Source: UBA2883 sp964017965 (lineage in GTDB: Bacteria; Cyanobacteriota; Vampirovibrionia; Gastranaerophilales; Gastranaerophilaceae). Taken from it: 64,000 nt of DNA. Numbering within the stretch: the first letter of the stretch is position 1; every line of letters begins with the position of its first letter. Below the pieces are notes generated by a model. That model was not told where the DNA came from and did not search any database. It saw only the letters and a list, made by a program, of their open reading frames with translations. A program made the translations under genes and the position numbers. This document shows, piece after piece, positions 23,746 to 31,964 of this stretch. Location: assembly GCA_964017965.1 (NCBI GenBank), contig CAXHNV010000004.1, forward strand, positions 62,001-126,000. The letters are read 5' to 3'.

Positions 23746-25041
23746 ATGATAGATAGATATTGCCGACCTGAACTAAAAAAAATATGGGACTTACAATCAA
23801 AATTTGATTACTACCTGAAAGTCGAACTCGCAGTCTGCGAAGCGTATGCAGATTTGGAGATATTTCCTCAAAATGTAATACCCAAACTCCATAAAAAAGC
23901 AGGGTTTTCACTTGAGAGAATTGATAAAATTGAAGCAGAAGTTCACCACGATGTTATAGCGTTTTTAACTAACGTAAACGAGAATTTGGGCAAAAATTTA
24001 TCAAAATACATGCACGTAGGAATGACAAGTTCAGACGTCATTGATACCGCATTTGCTCTGCAAATCAAAGATAGCAGCGATATAATACAAAAAGAGTTTG
24101 AAAAACTATTAAACACAGTAAAATCACTTGCTATCAAACACAAACACACAGTCTGCATAGGACGTTCCCACGGTATACACGCAGAAGTTACAACCTTCGG
24201 GCTAAAAATGCTCAATTTCTATGATATATTAGAACGTGCATACAACAATTTCTTATCAGCAAAAGAAGAAGTTCGCGTTGGTCAAATCTCCGGACCCGTA
24301 GGTACATACAGCAATCTTCCAATGGAATTGGAACCGCTTGTATGCGAAAAACTGGGACTTAAACCCGCAAAAATATCTACCCAGATAATCTCAAGAGATT
24401 ATCACGCAAGATTTATGCAATCATTAGGACTTATTGCTACTGTAATAGAACAGATTGCAACAGAAATTCGCCACCTTCAAAGAACCGAAGTACGTGAAGT
24501 TGAAGAAGGTTTCGCAAAGAAACAAAAAGGCTCATCTGCAATGCCTCATAAAAAGAATCCGGTTCTTTCAGAAAATCTTTGCGGTTTAGCAAGAGTTGTA
24601 CGTAACAACGTAAACACCGCTATGGAGAATGTTATTCTGTGGCACGAAAGAGATATTTCACACAGCTCAGCTGAGAGAATTATCTTCCCTGACAGTCTTG
24701 CACTCGTAGATTTTATGATAACCAGACTAAATTCTGTACTATCTAACCTTGTTGTAAAAAAACAGAATATGAAAGAAAATACGAACCTTTTTGGCGGAAT
24801 AGTTTATTCTCAAAAGGTTATGCTTGAACTTGTTGACAAGGGGCTATCCCGCGAAGAAGCATATAAAATTGTTCAAGCAAACGCCCTCGATGCGTTTGAA
24901 AATAACGGTGATTTCAGAAAAGATCTCGAAAACGATGACGATATAATAGAAGCACTCTCAACAGACGAATTAGACGATTGTTTCATCCAAGCCGACTATC
25001 TTCGCAACGTTGATAAAATATTCGAAAAATTCGAAATCTAG
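23746..25041 (+). CDS. purB: adenylosuccinate lyase
   Basis: PurB cleaves fumarate from SAICAR and adenylosuccinate in purine synthesis. The 431-residue protein starts IDRYCRPELKKIWD and has the fumarase/lyase signature SSAMPHKKNPVLSENLCG near residues 264-281. Other active-site segments are MHVGMTSSDVIDTA and GRSHGIHAE. These are full-length features of the short (430-residue) bacterial PurB. It is monocistronic and probably leaderless. Its stop overlaps the convergent M16 protease gene by four bases. Confidence 0.97.
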   Translation: MIDRYCRPELKKIWDLQSKFDYYLKVELAVCEAYADLEIFPQNVIPKLHKKAGFSLERIDKIEAEVHHDVIAFLTNVNENLGKNLSKYMHVGMTSSDVIDTAFALQIKDSSDIIQKEFEKLLNTVKSLAIKHKHTVCIGRSHGIHAEVTTFGLKMLNFYDILERAYNNFLSAKEEVRVGQISGPVGTYSNLPMELEPLVCEKLGLKPAKISTQIISRDYHARFMQSLGLIATVIEQIATEIRHLQRTEVREVEEGFAKKQKGSSAMPHKKNPVLSENLCGLARVVRNNVNTAMENVILWHERDISHSSAERIIFPDSLALVDFMITRLNSVLSNLVVKKQNMKENTNLFGGIVYSQKVMLELVDKGLSREEAYKIVQANALDAFENNGDFRKDLENDDDIIEALSTDELDDCFIQADYLRNVDKIFEKFEI

Positions 25042-27866
25042 CCTTCTAATCTATCAAGATATTCTCTGTTTGAGTCCAATGTATCCTGTGACGCTCTGAT
25101 TGAATAAATAGGTTTTTCAGAGAAGATGTGTTTTGCACCGTTAACAATATCATCTTTTGTTATTGTATCAATAATATCGTACATTTCATTATATTCAGAA
25201 ATTCCGGTTTTCGAAGTCAACAACGAATCAGCCATATTCAAAACTTTATCTTCCTGCAAATCATTCTGTTCAAGTAATATTCGCTTCAAATTAGTTTTTG
25301 CGGTTTCGAGTTCTTCATCTGTAAACTCACCGTTAACCATTTTGCCTATCTGGTTATTAAACCCGTCAATCGATTTTTGAACATTGTCATAAGACTTGTA
25401 ATCAGGCGCGTCAGTCGTTGTCAAAATACAGCAAGTCAAAGTTGAAGCCGAATATTTTGAAGGCTCACAGAAAGAATACACACTATATGCAAGCTTTTGT
25501 TTTTCTCTTAAATTATTAAACAACCCTGTTTCATCACCGCTTGAAAGAATACTGTTCACAAGGAAGTTAGTAACCTTAGATTTTGGAGAATGGTCGTTAT
25601 AGAACTTGAAGGTCTCAACAATCTCTGCTTGAGCAGTATTAGCTGCATCTCTAACAACCTTAGTACGCTCTATCGGTTTAAAGTCATTGAATGTACGAAC
25701 ATTTAACGGTTTAAACATAGGTAAAGCCCCTAATTGATTGTCAAAAACATTCTTCGCCTCAGGATATTTGCCCGTTGGTAAACTTGCAGAACAAATAGCT
25801 GACGAGCTATCTTTAATATAAGTATACAACCCGATAACATCGCCTAGCTGAATCTTATCGATATTGTCTAACACATCCTTGTTTGTATAACCGCGAGGGC
25901 TGTCAGGGAACACCTCGTTTAATGAATTGTCAATCGCATTAGGCTGAGTTATACTCAATGCACTTTTAATTTCCTGTTTAGCCTGCTCAAAGTTCTGTTC
26001 AGAAAAATCAGGATTCATCAATAATTCTTTCATCAAATTCAATGACGCATTAAGGTTCTTAGACGGAACTTCAGCGTCAAAAATAAGCGAATTTTCAGTA
26101 GAATCAACACTTACTCTCAAAGTATTGTCTTCCATAAAATCTTTATAATGAGAGGTTTTATTCGACAACATTTTTGATAAAAAAGAAATTACACCCGGTT
26201 TTGTATTCGGCGGAACATTTGTTCCCAAACAAACCGAATAGTTAGAAATATCATTCTTTGATTCTAACATTGCAACTTCTAAGTTATTATTCAACTTATA
26301 TTGATTCACATCTTCAACCTTAACAGGCTGTTTTTTATTCTGTGTATGTACACCGGTAAAAGAAACGTTTTGAGCTTTTGCATGGTTCGCTGTCATATCC
26401 TGAACGTTGGAAGATTCCGGATGAATAACCGCTACAGAAGCCTTATTTATATCGAAATATTTATGAGCAACATCGACCAAATCCTGAGGTGTCAAGCTGT
26501 CTAAAATATCCATTTCCTTCGTAAGATTCTCTATGTTTCCGGTTGAAACACACGCGCCAATTTCATAATTCAAACGTTCCATATCTTCGTTTGCTTTTTC
26601 ATTTCTCATCTTAATTTCAGTTTTTAAATTCTCCATTTCTTTTGGTGTTGGAGCCTTGAAATTAGCAAGATTTGTAAAAATATTTCTTAAAGCAATCTCA
26701 GAATTTTCTTCTGTTGAATTATACATAATCGTTAGCAATCTGCCGTCATTAGGATTAGCACTAAACTTATCATTCATAGCATGAACTGATATGTTATAGT
26801 CCTTTAATTGCATGTCTGTTTTTGAATTTTCTTTATTATATAGATACTCGTTTAATACACTAACAGCAACACTGTCTTTTCTATTATTAAACGCAGGACC
26901 GTTAAAACAAACAACACCTGTAGTACCTACTGCTTTATTTGAAATAATATCTTTTCTGACAGTTTTTTCTATTGGTTTAAGCGTTTCAAATCTTCTGTCA
27001 GGAGAAGTCGGGTTTTGCCCCCTAAAGTTTTTAGCAATAATCTCAATTGCTTCATCAGGATTAACATCACCTGTCACAACAGTAGACATATTTGCAGGAT
27101 AATAGTTGTTTTTAAAATATGCCATAACTTTTTCTTTATCAACGTTAAGTATATTTTCGACCGTACCCGCTACAACATCATCCGATGTAGTTTGGATATT
27201 ATATAAATTCTTAATAGCTGCATTCTGAACAATAGTATCAGGCATATCCGCATACATATTTATCTCGGATGTAACGGGTCCGTGCTCTTTTTCAACCATT
27301 TCATCAGACATTTCAAGATTATTCATCATAGAAGACTGCATTTTGACGATAGTTTCAAAGTCCTCTTTATTAAACTGAGGTATAGAGATTGTATAATTAG
27401 TTTCTGCAAAACCGGTAGAAGCATTAGTTCTTCCGCCCATTTTGTTAACCTTTCTGAATACATCCCCAATACCGAGCTTCATATAGTTATCTGTACCATT
27501 GGTACCGTTAAAAGCCATGTGCTCGCAAAAATGACTTATACCGCGCTCAGAATCTTTTTCGTTCATAGAACCGGTATTAACATAAGTATTTAATGTTGTC
27601 ATTGCAGATTCTTTAGGCGCAATATAAACTCTCTGTCCGTTATTCAACTTATAACAGTGTATTTCTTGACCGTTTGACAGTTTTTCAACACCAATCTTTG
27701 TATACCCCACAGGCATAACAACATTATAATCAGGTGTAACAGCAGGCATTGATTCCGCTTTAGCTGCATTAGTTGATGCAGGTGCTGAAGTATTAGTATC
27801 TTTTTTATTAGCTCTATTAATTGATAACCGGAAGTTATCTCTTAATGAGTTTGTATAATCGTACAT
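25038..27866 (-). CDS. M16 family zinc metallopeptidase (pitrilysin/insulinase type) with atypical N-terminus
   Basis: The protein of about 942 residues has two M16 halves. The first contains the inverted zinc motif HFCEH (His112-Glu115-His116) and the downstream EHGPVTSEINMY helix with the third ligand. The second half (from about 510) lacks a zinc motif, as in pitrilysin and processing-peptidase relatives. Before the enzyme lie about 50 low-complexity residues rich in Asn, Thr, Ala and Ser, with no Sec signal. A linker near residue 493 contains NVSFTG. Periplasmic M16 enzymes normally carry a signal peptide, so location is unclear. TTG 27881 would add five residues; I prefer ATG 27866, though neither has a ribosome site. 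Confidence 0.88.
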   Translation of the reverse strand: MYDYTNSLRDNFRLSINRANKKDTNTSAPASTNAAKAESMPAVTPDYNVVMPVGYTKIGVEKLSNGQEIHCYKLNNGQRVYIAPKESAMTTLNTYVNTGSMNEKDSERGISHFCEHMAFNGTNGTDNYMKLGIGDVFRKVNKMGGRTNASTGFAETNYTISIPQFNKEDFETIVKMQSSMMNNLEMSDEMVEKEHGPVTSEINMYADMPDTIVQNAAIKNLYNIQTTSDDVVAGTVENILNVDKEKVMAYFKNNYYPANMSTVVTGDVNPDEAIEIIAKNFRGQNPTSPDRRFETLKPIEKTVRKDIISNKAVGTTGVVCFNGPAFNNRKDSVAVSVLNEYLYNKENSKTDMQLKDYNISVHAMNDKFSANPNDGRLLTIMYNSTEENSEIALRNIFTNLANFKAPTPKEMENLKTEIKMRNEKANEDMERLNYEIGACVSTGNIENLTKEMDILDSLTPQDLVDVAHKYFDINKASVAVIHPESSNVQDMTANHAKAQNVSFTGVHTQNKKQPVKVEDVNQYKLNNNLEVAMLESKNDISNYSVCLGTNVPPNTKPGVISFLSKMLSNKTSHYKDFMEDNTLRVSVDSTENSLIFDAEVPSKNLNASLNLMKELLMNPDFSEQNFEQAKQEIKSALSITQPNAIDNSLNEVFPDSPRGYTNKDVLDNIDKIQLGDVIGLYTYIKDSSSAICSASLPTGKYPEAKNVFDNQLGALPMFKPLNVRTFNDFKPIERTKVVRDAANTAQAEIVETFKFYNDHSPKSKVTNFLVNSILSSGDETGLFNNLREKQKLAYSVYSFCEPSKYSASTLTCCILTTTDAPDYKSYDNVQKSIDGFNNQIGKMVNGEFTDEELETAKTNLKRILLEQNDLQEDKVLNMADSLLTSKTGISEYNEMYDIIDTITKDDIVNGAKHIFSEKPIYSIRASQDTLDSNREYLDRLEG

Positions 27867-27944
27867 ATTATAATCCGTCAAAAATACACTTATCTACTAT
27901 ATATAAAACCTATTCTACATTTTTTTTGCGCTTTTGCAAGCGAA

Positions 27945-27979
27945 TTGTTACAAACAAGTTTTGTAAACTTATGTAACAA
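27945..27979. promoter_or_regulatory. pair of TTGTTACA/TGTAACAA sites before MGxSxSQ paralogue B
   Basis: TTGTTACAAA (27945-27954) and TGTAACAA (27972-27979) form an inverted pair in the gap between the divergent M16 gene and paralogue B, 76-111 bases upstream of the latter. Similar sites occur before paralogues A and C. Confidence 0.4.
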
Positions 27980-28055
27980 TGATTCTCAAATTTCTAAAGT
28001 TTCAAATAAAAGTGTCGTAAACATACTTGTAAGCAAAAAGAATTAAGGATGTAAA

Positions 28056-28736
28056 ATGGGTTTATCGTCTTCACAAGCTAGATTATTGAATTTGACTTCA
28101 AGAATGCACCAGATTGAATACAAAGCTGCAAAACTTGAAGCTGAAAAACTTCAAATGGCAAATGAATCAAACAGAGTTTATGAAGAATATCTTGAAGCTC
28201 TTGATAAAACTAAAATCCAACGTAAAGTTCTTACAACTGACGGCTCTATCACTTATAAAGATATGGCTAATTATGATGAATTTACAAAAGCAGGTTATGC
28301 ACTTGTTCATAATGGCGTTATCTATGATGGCGCAACAAATACATGGGCTCAGTTAAAAACTGCTCTTGGAATTCAAGTAGAAAACAATTTTGAAACTACT
28401 ATCACTAATATCATAAATTCAGGTGAAGTTACTATTGTAACTAAGAACCCTAAGACTAATGCTTTCCCAACAGGCATTAATGATGAAAACTTCGTTACTT
28501 ATGAAACAAGTGTTGCTACAAACACAGGTCTTCAAGAAGTTTCTGACGAATCATTATTGAAGAAAGCAGAAGCTAAATACGAAGCTGATATGAAAAAGAT
28601 TGATATGAAAGATAGAAAATACGACTCTGACTTAGCTGCATTAGAGGCTGAAAGAAACGCTATCAGTCAAGAAATGGATACATTAAAAACTGTAGCTAAA
28701 GATAACGTAGATAGAACATTCAAATTGTTCACATAA
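28056..28736 (+). CDS. MGxSxSQ-family protein (paralogue B), minimal form, 226 aa
   Basis: This is the shortest of the three paralogues and shows the family core. A conserved N-terminal helix starts MGLSSSQARLLNLTSR and runs to about residue 62 (closely similar to paralogue C). A compact middle of about 110 residues follows. The C-terminal coiled coil of about 60 residues (ALEAERNAISQEMDTLKTV) matches the end of paralogue A and finishes FKLFT. There is no signal peptide, membrane segment or cysteine. It is monocistronic with an AAGGAT ribosome site and a clean terminator at 28799. Helical ends bracketing a small core would suit a filament-forming or type III-exported protein, which is inferred. 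Confidence 0.78.
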   Translation: MGLSSSQARLLNLTSRMHQIEYKAAKLEAEKLQMANESNRVYEEYLEALDKTKIQRKVLTTDGSITYKDMANYDEFTKAGYALVHNGVIYDGATNTWAQLKTALGIQVENNFETTITNIINSGEVTIVTKNPKTNAFPTGINDENFVTYETSVATNTGLQEVSDESLLKKAEAKYEADMKKIDMKDRKYDSDLAALEAERNAISQEMDTLKTVAKDNVDRTFKLFT

Positions 28737-28798
28737 AAAAGATTAATCAAGACACGATAATATAAATTTTCCCTATAATTTTCCTATAATTTCTAATG

Positions 28799-28820
28799 CC
28801 ACTTTTCCCAAGTGGTTTTT
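28799..28820 (+). terminator. intrinsic terminator of paralogue B
   Basis: CCACTT (28799-28804) and AAGTGG (28810-28815) form a 6-bp stem with a TTCCC loop, followed by six or more T residues. The T run merges with the stop codon of the convergent lipoate-family gene. Just before it, CCTATAATTTT is repeated twice in tandem. Confidence 0.7.
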
Positions 28821-29467
28821 TATTTTTTAAGGGCTGATACAATATCTTGAACAGTTATATCCGGATTTATCTCTTTTAACGTGATAATCGTATTAAAGTC
28901 TGTTGGTTCGTTAAATATTTTAGAAATAAGTTCTTTGTCATAATCAAGAAGGATTGAACCGTGCTGCAGGATATAGCCATGTTTTCTTGCTTGAGCCGAA
29001 CCGATGAATTTTTTGTTATTCCAACATAAATCAGCACCGGTTGAAATAGACATACAGTAGTTGTTTTTAGAAATATGGCGCGGGCAGCCGCCAACTGTGA
29101 GGTTTATATCTAATTTTTTAAATAAATCTATTAAGATTTGAGAGATAAACTTATATGATTCCGTGACATTTTCGCCGTTTTCAATTAAAGAAACAGGTGT
29201 AACGTAGCTATATGTCAGTTCATTAGCGTGAAACAAGGCTCTTCCGCCGGTTATACGTCTGACACAATCAATCCCCATTTCGTGTAAGAACGCGTTATCT
29301 ATAAATTCATCCTTTTGGTTTTTGCCCAGAGACACACATGCCGGTTCCCAGCCATAAAAACGAAAAACCGGCTCATTTGATTGAGTGGCTATTGAGTCTT
29401 CTAATATTTTAGAATCAAGTGCCATATTATCTGCACCTGAAAGCACCTGATAATCAATAAATTTCAT
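28820..29467 (-). CDS. lipoate-protein ligase A / octanoyltransferase LipM family
   Basis: The BPL/LplA/LipB fold is clear. It shows FRFYGWEPACVSLGKNQ, the lipoyl-binding RRITGGRALFHANELTYSY, and a later CPRHISKNNYCMS with a candidate catalytic cysteine of the LipM type. A conserved lysine lies in FIGSAQARKHG. Such enzymes attach octanoyl or lipoyl groups to carrier lysines such as GcvH or 2-oxoacid dehydrogenase E2. At 215 residues it is shorter than LipM (about 280). Ligase and transferase activity cannot be told apart here. A minus-strand TATAAT box at 29480-29475 ends seven bases before the ATG, so the mRNA is probably leaderless. Confidence 0.85.
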   Translation of the reverse strand: MKFIDYQVLSGADNMALDSKILEDSIATQSNEPVFRFYGWEPACVSLGKNQKDEFIDNAFLHEMGIDCVRRITGGRALFHANELTYSYVTPVSLIENGENVTESYKFISQILIDLFKKLDINLTVGGCPRHISKNNYCMSISTGADLCWNNKKFIGSAQARKHGYILQHGSILLDYDKELISKIFNEPTDFNTIITLKEINPDITVQDIVSALKK

Positions 29468-29526
29468 ACAAATTATTATATATTAAATTTGTCTATAACT
29501 AAAGTATAAACTTTTGGGAAAATCTA

Positions 29527-29554
29527 TTGAAAAAGAAATAATAACCATTAAAAT
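29527..29554 (+). promoter_or_regulatory. promoter of the 29562 coiled-coil gene, leaderless
   Basis: TTGAAA (29527-29532), 16-nt spacer, TAAAAT (29549-29554). The ATG at 29562 follows the -10 box by seven bases and has no ribosome site. Confidence 0.55.
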
Positions 29555-29561
29555 ATAAAGT

Positions 29562-29933
29562 ATGATTAGAGATTTTATGAAGAACATTTATTCCGTTACT
29601 GATGACGGTGAAATACCAACACTCACACTTTCAGGAGTACAATATATCCCTAAGAACTTTGTTGAGGGGTTAATTGATAAAGTAAAAATGCTTGAGCTTG
29701 CTTTGAGCAAAAGGATTGAGACAATTAAAATTCTTGAGTTCAGGTTAAAGAAGGATCAGGATTTGCTCGCGCAAATGCATAGGGTTCTTGACGCGCAGAA
29801 CAAACAGCTTCACGAACAGATGGATATAATAAACGACCAGAAAGAAAAGCTTAAACATATCGAGCAAATCGACTGGCGGATGAACAAGCTTAAACTTGAA
29901 CATAAAAAACTTATAAAATACACAAACGGATAG
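29562..29933 (+). CDS. coiled-coil hypothetical protein, 123 aa
   Basis: Not recognised. A short N-terminal globular part (VTDDGEIPTLTLSGVQYIPK) is followed from about residue 35 to the end by a continuous charged coiled coil (ALSKRIETIKILEFRLKKDQ and onward). The first part resembles a small beta element placed before the rod. It is cytoplasmic by appearance. The gene stands alone between a leaderless promoter and a strong terminator, which supports it as real. Adaptor or DNA/chromosome-associated roles are possible but unsupported. Confidence 0.65.
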   Translation: MIRDFMKNIYSVTDDGEIPTLTLSGVQYIPKNFVEGLIDKVKMLELALSKRIETIKILEFRLKKDQDLLAQMHRVLDAQNKQLHEQMDIINDQKEKLKHIEQIDWRMNKLKLEHKKLIKYTNG

Positions 29934-29956
29934 GGTTACAAAAGTAACCCTTTTTT
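29933..29956 (+). terminator. intrinsic terminator of the coiled-coil gene
   Basis: GGGTTAC (29933-29939), loop AAAA, GTAACCC (29944-29950) and six T residues. The stem begins at the last base of the TAG stop codon. Confidence 0.85.
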
Positions 29957-29991
29957 ATTATGAACAAATGTAACGATATATACTTTTTATG

Positions 29992-30021
29992 CAATTTATA
30001 TAATCTAAAAAACTTTATATA
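29992..30021 (+). promoter_or_regulatory. conserved promoter-like motif, copy 4, before a candidate sRNA
   Basis: CAATTT at 29992 and ACTTTATATA at 30012 keep the 20-base separation of the other copies. A TGTAACG sequence lies just upstream at 29969-29975. No ORF follows before the terminator at 30104-30131. Confidence 0.5.
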
Positions 30022-30026
30022 AGTAC

Positions 30027-30131
30027 GAGACGATATTAACAAACCTTTCATACACAACCTACACACACTAACCTTCTACACGAGGAATTACACAAAAAAT
30101 TCCAAACACTCATTTCTTGAGTGTTTTTTTT
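30027..30131 (+). ncRNA. candidate small RNA upstream of dxr
   Basis: About 105 bases between promoter motif copy 4 and an intrinsic terminator contain no ATG and no reading frame. After a C/A-rich single-stranded part there is a small hairpin (GGAATT 30084-30089 with AATTCC 30097-30102), then the terminator hairpin. This layout (open 5' part, one stem, terminator) is common among small regulatory RNAs. The dxr -10 box begins five bases after the terminator, so dxr has its own start and this is not simply its leader. The 5' end is an estimate. Confidence 0.45.
30104..30131 (+). terminator. intrinsic terminator before dxr
   Basis: ACACTCA (30106-30112), loop TTTCT, TGAGTGT (30118-30124) and a run of T residues; flanking A and T residues extend the stem. 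It precedes, not follows, the dxr gene, with no gene on the plus strand directly upstream, which implies a transcript ending here. Confidence 0.8.
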
Positions 30132-30135
30132 GTAG

Positions 30136-30141
30136 TAAAAT
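30136..30141 (+). promoter_or_regulatory. dxr -10 box, leaderless
   Basis: TAAAAT at 30136-30141 ends six bases before the dxr ATG at 30148, with no ribosome site between. It directly follows the terminator of the candidate sRNA. Confidence 0.5.
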
Positions 30142-30147
30142 ATTATT

Positions 30148-31299
30148 ATGAAAAAACGCATTAGTATATTAGGTTCAACGGGCTCTATAGGAACACAAGC
30201 CCTGGAAGTTATAGAAAAACTATCAGATAAATTTGAGATTATAGCACTTACTGCAGGCGGAAATATTGACAAGCTAAATGAGCAAATTGCAAAGTTCCAC
30301 CCTAAATACGTTTGTGTCTCAAAAGACGCAGACAAAGTTATCGGATGTGACAACGTACTTGAAGGTAACGCAGGATTAGAAGAGATTTGTTCCATTACAG
30401 ACAACGATATTATCTTAGTTGCAGTATCAGGTAAAATCGGTTTAAAACCAACCATTACCGCAATAAAAAACCATATAAATATCGCTCTTGCAAATAAAGA
30501 GACACTTGTTATGGCAGGTGATATAGTAATGGAACTTGCTCGACAAAACAATGTCGAAATAATTCCGGTAGATAGCGAACACTGTGCAATCCACCAATGT
30601 ATAAAAGATATTGCACAGGTTTCAAAGTTGATTATTACAGCCTCCGGCGGACCGTTCTTACATAAAACAGTTGAAGATATGAAATCTGCGACTGTAGAGC
30701 AGGCACTTGCTCATCCGCGTTGGAACATGGGCAGAAAAATAACAGTCGACAGCGCTACTCTTATGAATAAAGGGTTAGAAATAATTGAAGCACATCACTT
30801 ATTCAACATGCCTTATGATAAAATTGATGTAGTGGTTCATCCGCAAAGTATCGTTCACTCAGCTATCGAATATAATGACGGAAGCGTAATCGCACAAATC
30901 GGGTTACCTAGTATGCACATTCCTATCCAGTACGCAATTTGCTACCCTGAAAGATTTGAAGGAATAAAATCAAGAAGCTTCAGCTTCTCTGAGATTGCAA
31001 GATTAGATTTCTTGGCTCCAGATTTTGATAAATTCCCATTCCTTAACCTTGCATACACTGCAGGAAGAACAGGCGGAACAGCAACAGTAGCTCTTAACGG
31101 TGCCGATGAAGAAGCTGTTTTTGCGTTCTTAAAAGGACAAATTAAACTATTCGATATCTACGAGATAACAGAAAAAATATATTCAGAACACAACGTTCTC
31201 AAATCACCGTCTCTGGAAGATATCTTTGAAGCAGACAAAGAAGTTCGTGCAAAAACAAACGAGCTTATTAAAAAGGATTATTTATGTTTGAATATTTAA
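30148..31299 (+). CDS. dxr: 1-deoxy-D-xylulose 5-phosphate reductoisomerase
   Basis: Dxr converts DXP to MEP with NADPH, the committed step of the MEP isoprenoid pathway. The 383-residue protein starts with the NADPH-binding ILGSTGSIGTQALEV, has ANKETLVMAG and the DSEHCAIHQC metal/substrate site. It also shows ASGGPF, HPRWNMGRKITVDSATLMNKGLE (conserved active-site block) and VHPQSIVHS. Length and motifs are those of a functional enzyme. ruvA overlaps its end by 16 bases. ispF, a later enzyme of the same pathway, is at 47747. Confidence 0.97.
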   Translation: MKKRISILGSTGSIGTQALEVIEKLSDKFEIIALTAGGNIDKLNEQIAKFHPKYVCVSKDADKVIGCDNVLEGNAGLEEICSITDNDIILVAVSGKIGLKPTITAIKNHINIALANKETLVMAGDIVMELARQNNVEIIPVDSEHCAIHQCIKDIAQVSKLIITASGGPFLHKTVEDMKSATVEQALAHPRWNMGRKITVDSATLMNKGLEIIEAHHLFNMPYDKIDVVVHPQSIVHSAIEYNDGSVIAQIGLPSMHIPIQYAICYPERFEGIKSRSFSFSEIARLDFLAPDFDKFPFLNLAYTAGRTGGTATVALNGADEEAVFAFLKGQIKLFDIYEITEKIYSEHNVLKSPSLEDIFEADKEVRAKTNELIKKDYLCLNI

Positions 31300-31898
31300 A
31301 AGGTATTTTAGCAGACAAATACACTTCGAATTCCGGCAACTACATGATTGTAGAAGTTAACGGAATCGGTTATAAAATGGAAGTTTCACAAAGTGATTTT
31401 GATAGCAGTCCTGATTTAGAAGCAAAGATTAAAATATATACAAAACTCATCCACAAAGAAGATTCCATGACTTTGTGCGGATTCTTAAAAAAAGAAACAC
31501 GCGATATATTTACATATCTTACATCAGTATCAGGTGTAGGTGCTAAAATGGCTCTTGCATTACTAGGCAGATTCGATACCTTTACACTTATATCGATTGT
31601 TATAAACGAAGATGTAAAAGAACTCACTTTAGCAAAAGGTATCGGTACCAAATTAGCTCAAAAAATAATATTAGAACTCCGTGACAAACTTATAAAAGCA
31701 AATATAGCAGCAGTTCCTGAAAAATTACCGGAACTTGAACAAACAGAAGCTTCAAAAGAAACCTCTGCGATTTTGTTATCATTAGGTTACACGGAAGATG
31801 AGGTTAATACAGCACTGCAAGTCATCCTTGAACGTTGTGAAGATAAAAATAACCCTGAAGAAATCCTAAGAGAGTCTTTAAAATATTTATCAATGTAA
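31284..31898 (+). CDS. ruvA: Holliday junction branch migration protein RuvA
   Basis: RuvA tetramers bind four-way DNA junctions and load the RuvB motor for branch migration in recombinational repair. The 204-residue protein has the N-terminal OB domain (MFEYLKGILADKYT). It has helix-hairpin-helix motifs (LTSVSGVGAKMALALLG and LAKGIGTKLAQKIILELRDK), and a C-terminal UBA-like domain after an acidic linker. The gene overlaps dxr by 16 bases and is co-transcribed with it. ruvB and ruvC are not in the window. Confidence 0.96.
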   Translation: MFEYLKGILADKYTSNSGNYMIVEVNGIGYKMEVSQSDFDSSPDLEAKIKIYTKLIHKEDSMTLCGFLKKETRDIFTYLTSVSGVGAKMALALLGRFDTFTLISIVINEDVKELTLAKGIGTKLAQKIILELRDKLIKANIAAVPEKLPELEQTEASKETSAILLSLGYTEDEVNTALQVILERCEDKNNPEEILRESLKYLSM

Positions 31899-31964
31899 CA
31901 ATTTTTTTTATAACTAGCAAATTTTTTTTTGAAGAGCATTAATTTATCATAGCAAAGGTGATGT

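Noticed and set aside
28771..28792. Tandem CCTATAATTTT repeat as a promoter or mobile-element end
   Set aside because: Only two short copies between a stop codon and a terminator; most likely chance in AT-rich sequence.
30048..30551. 167-codon minus-strand open frame over dxr and the candidate sRNA
   Set aside because: It overlaps the intact dxr gene and a terminator, and its composition is that of a mirrored coding frame.
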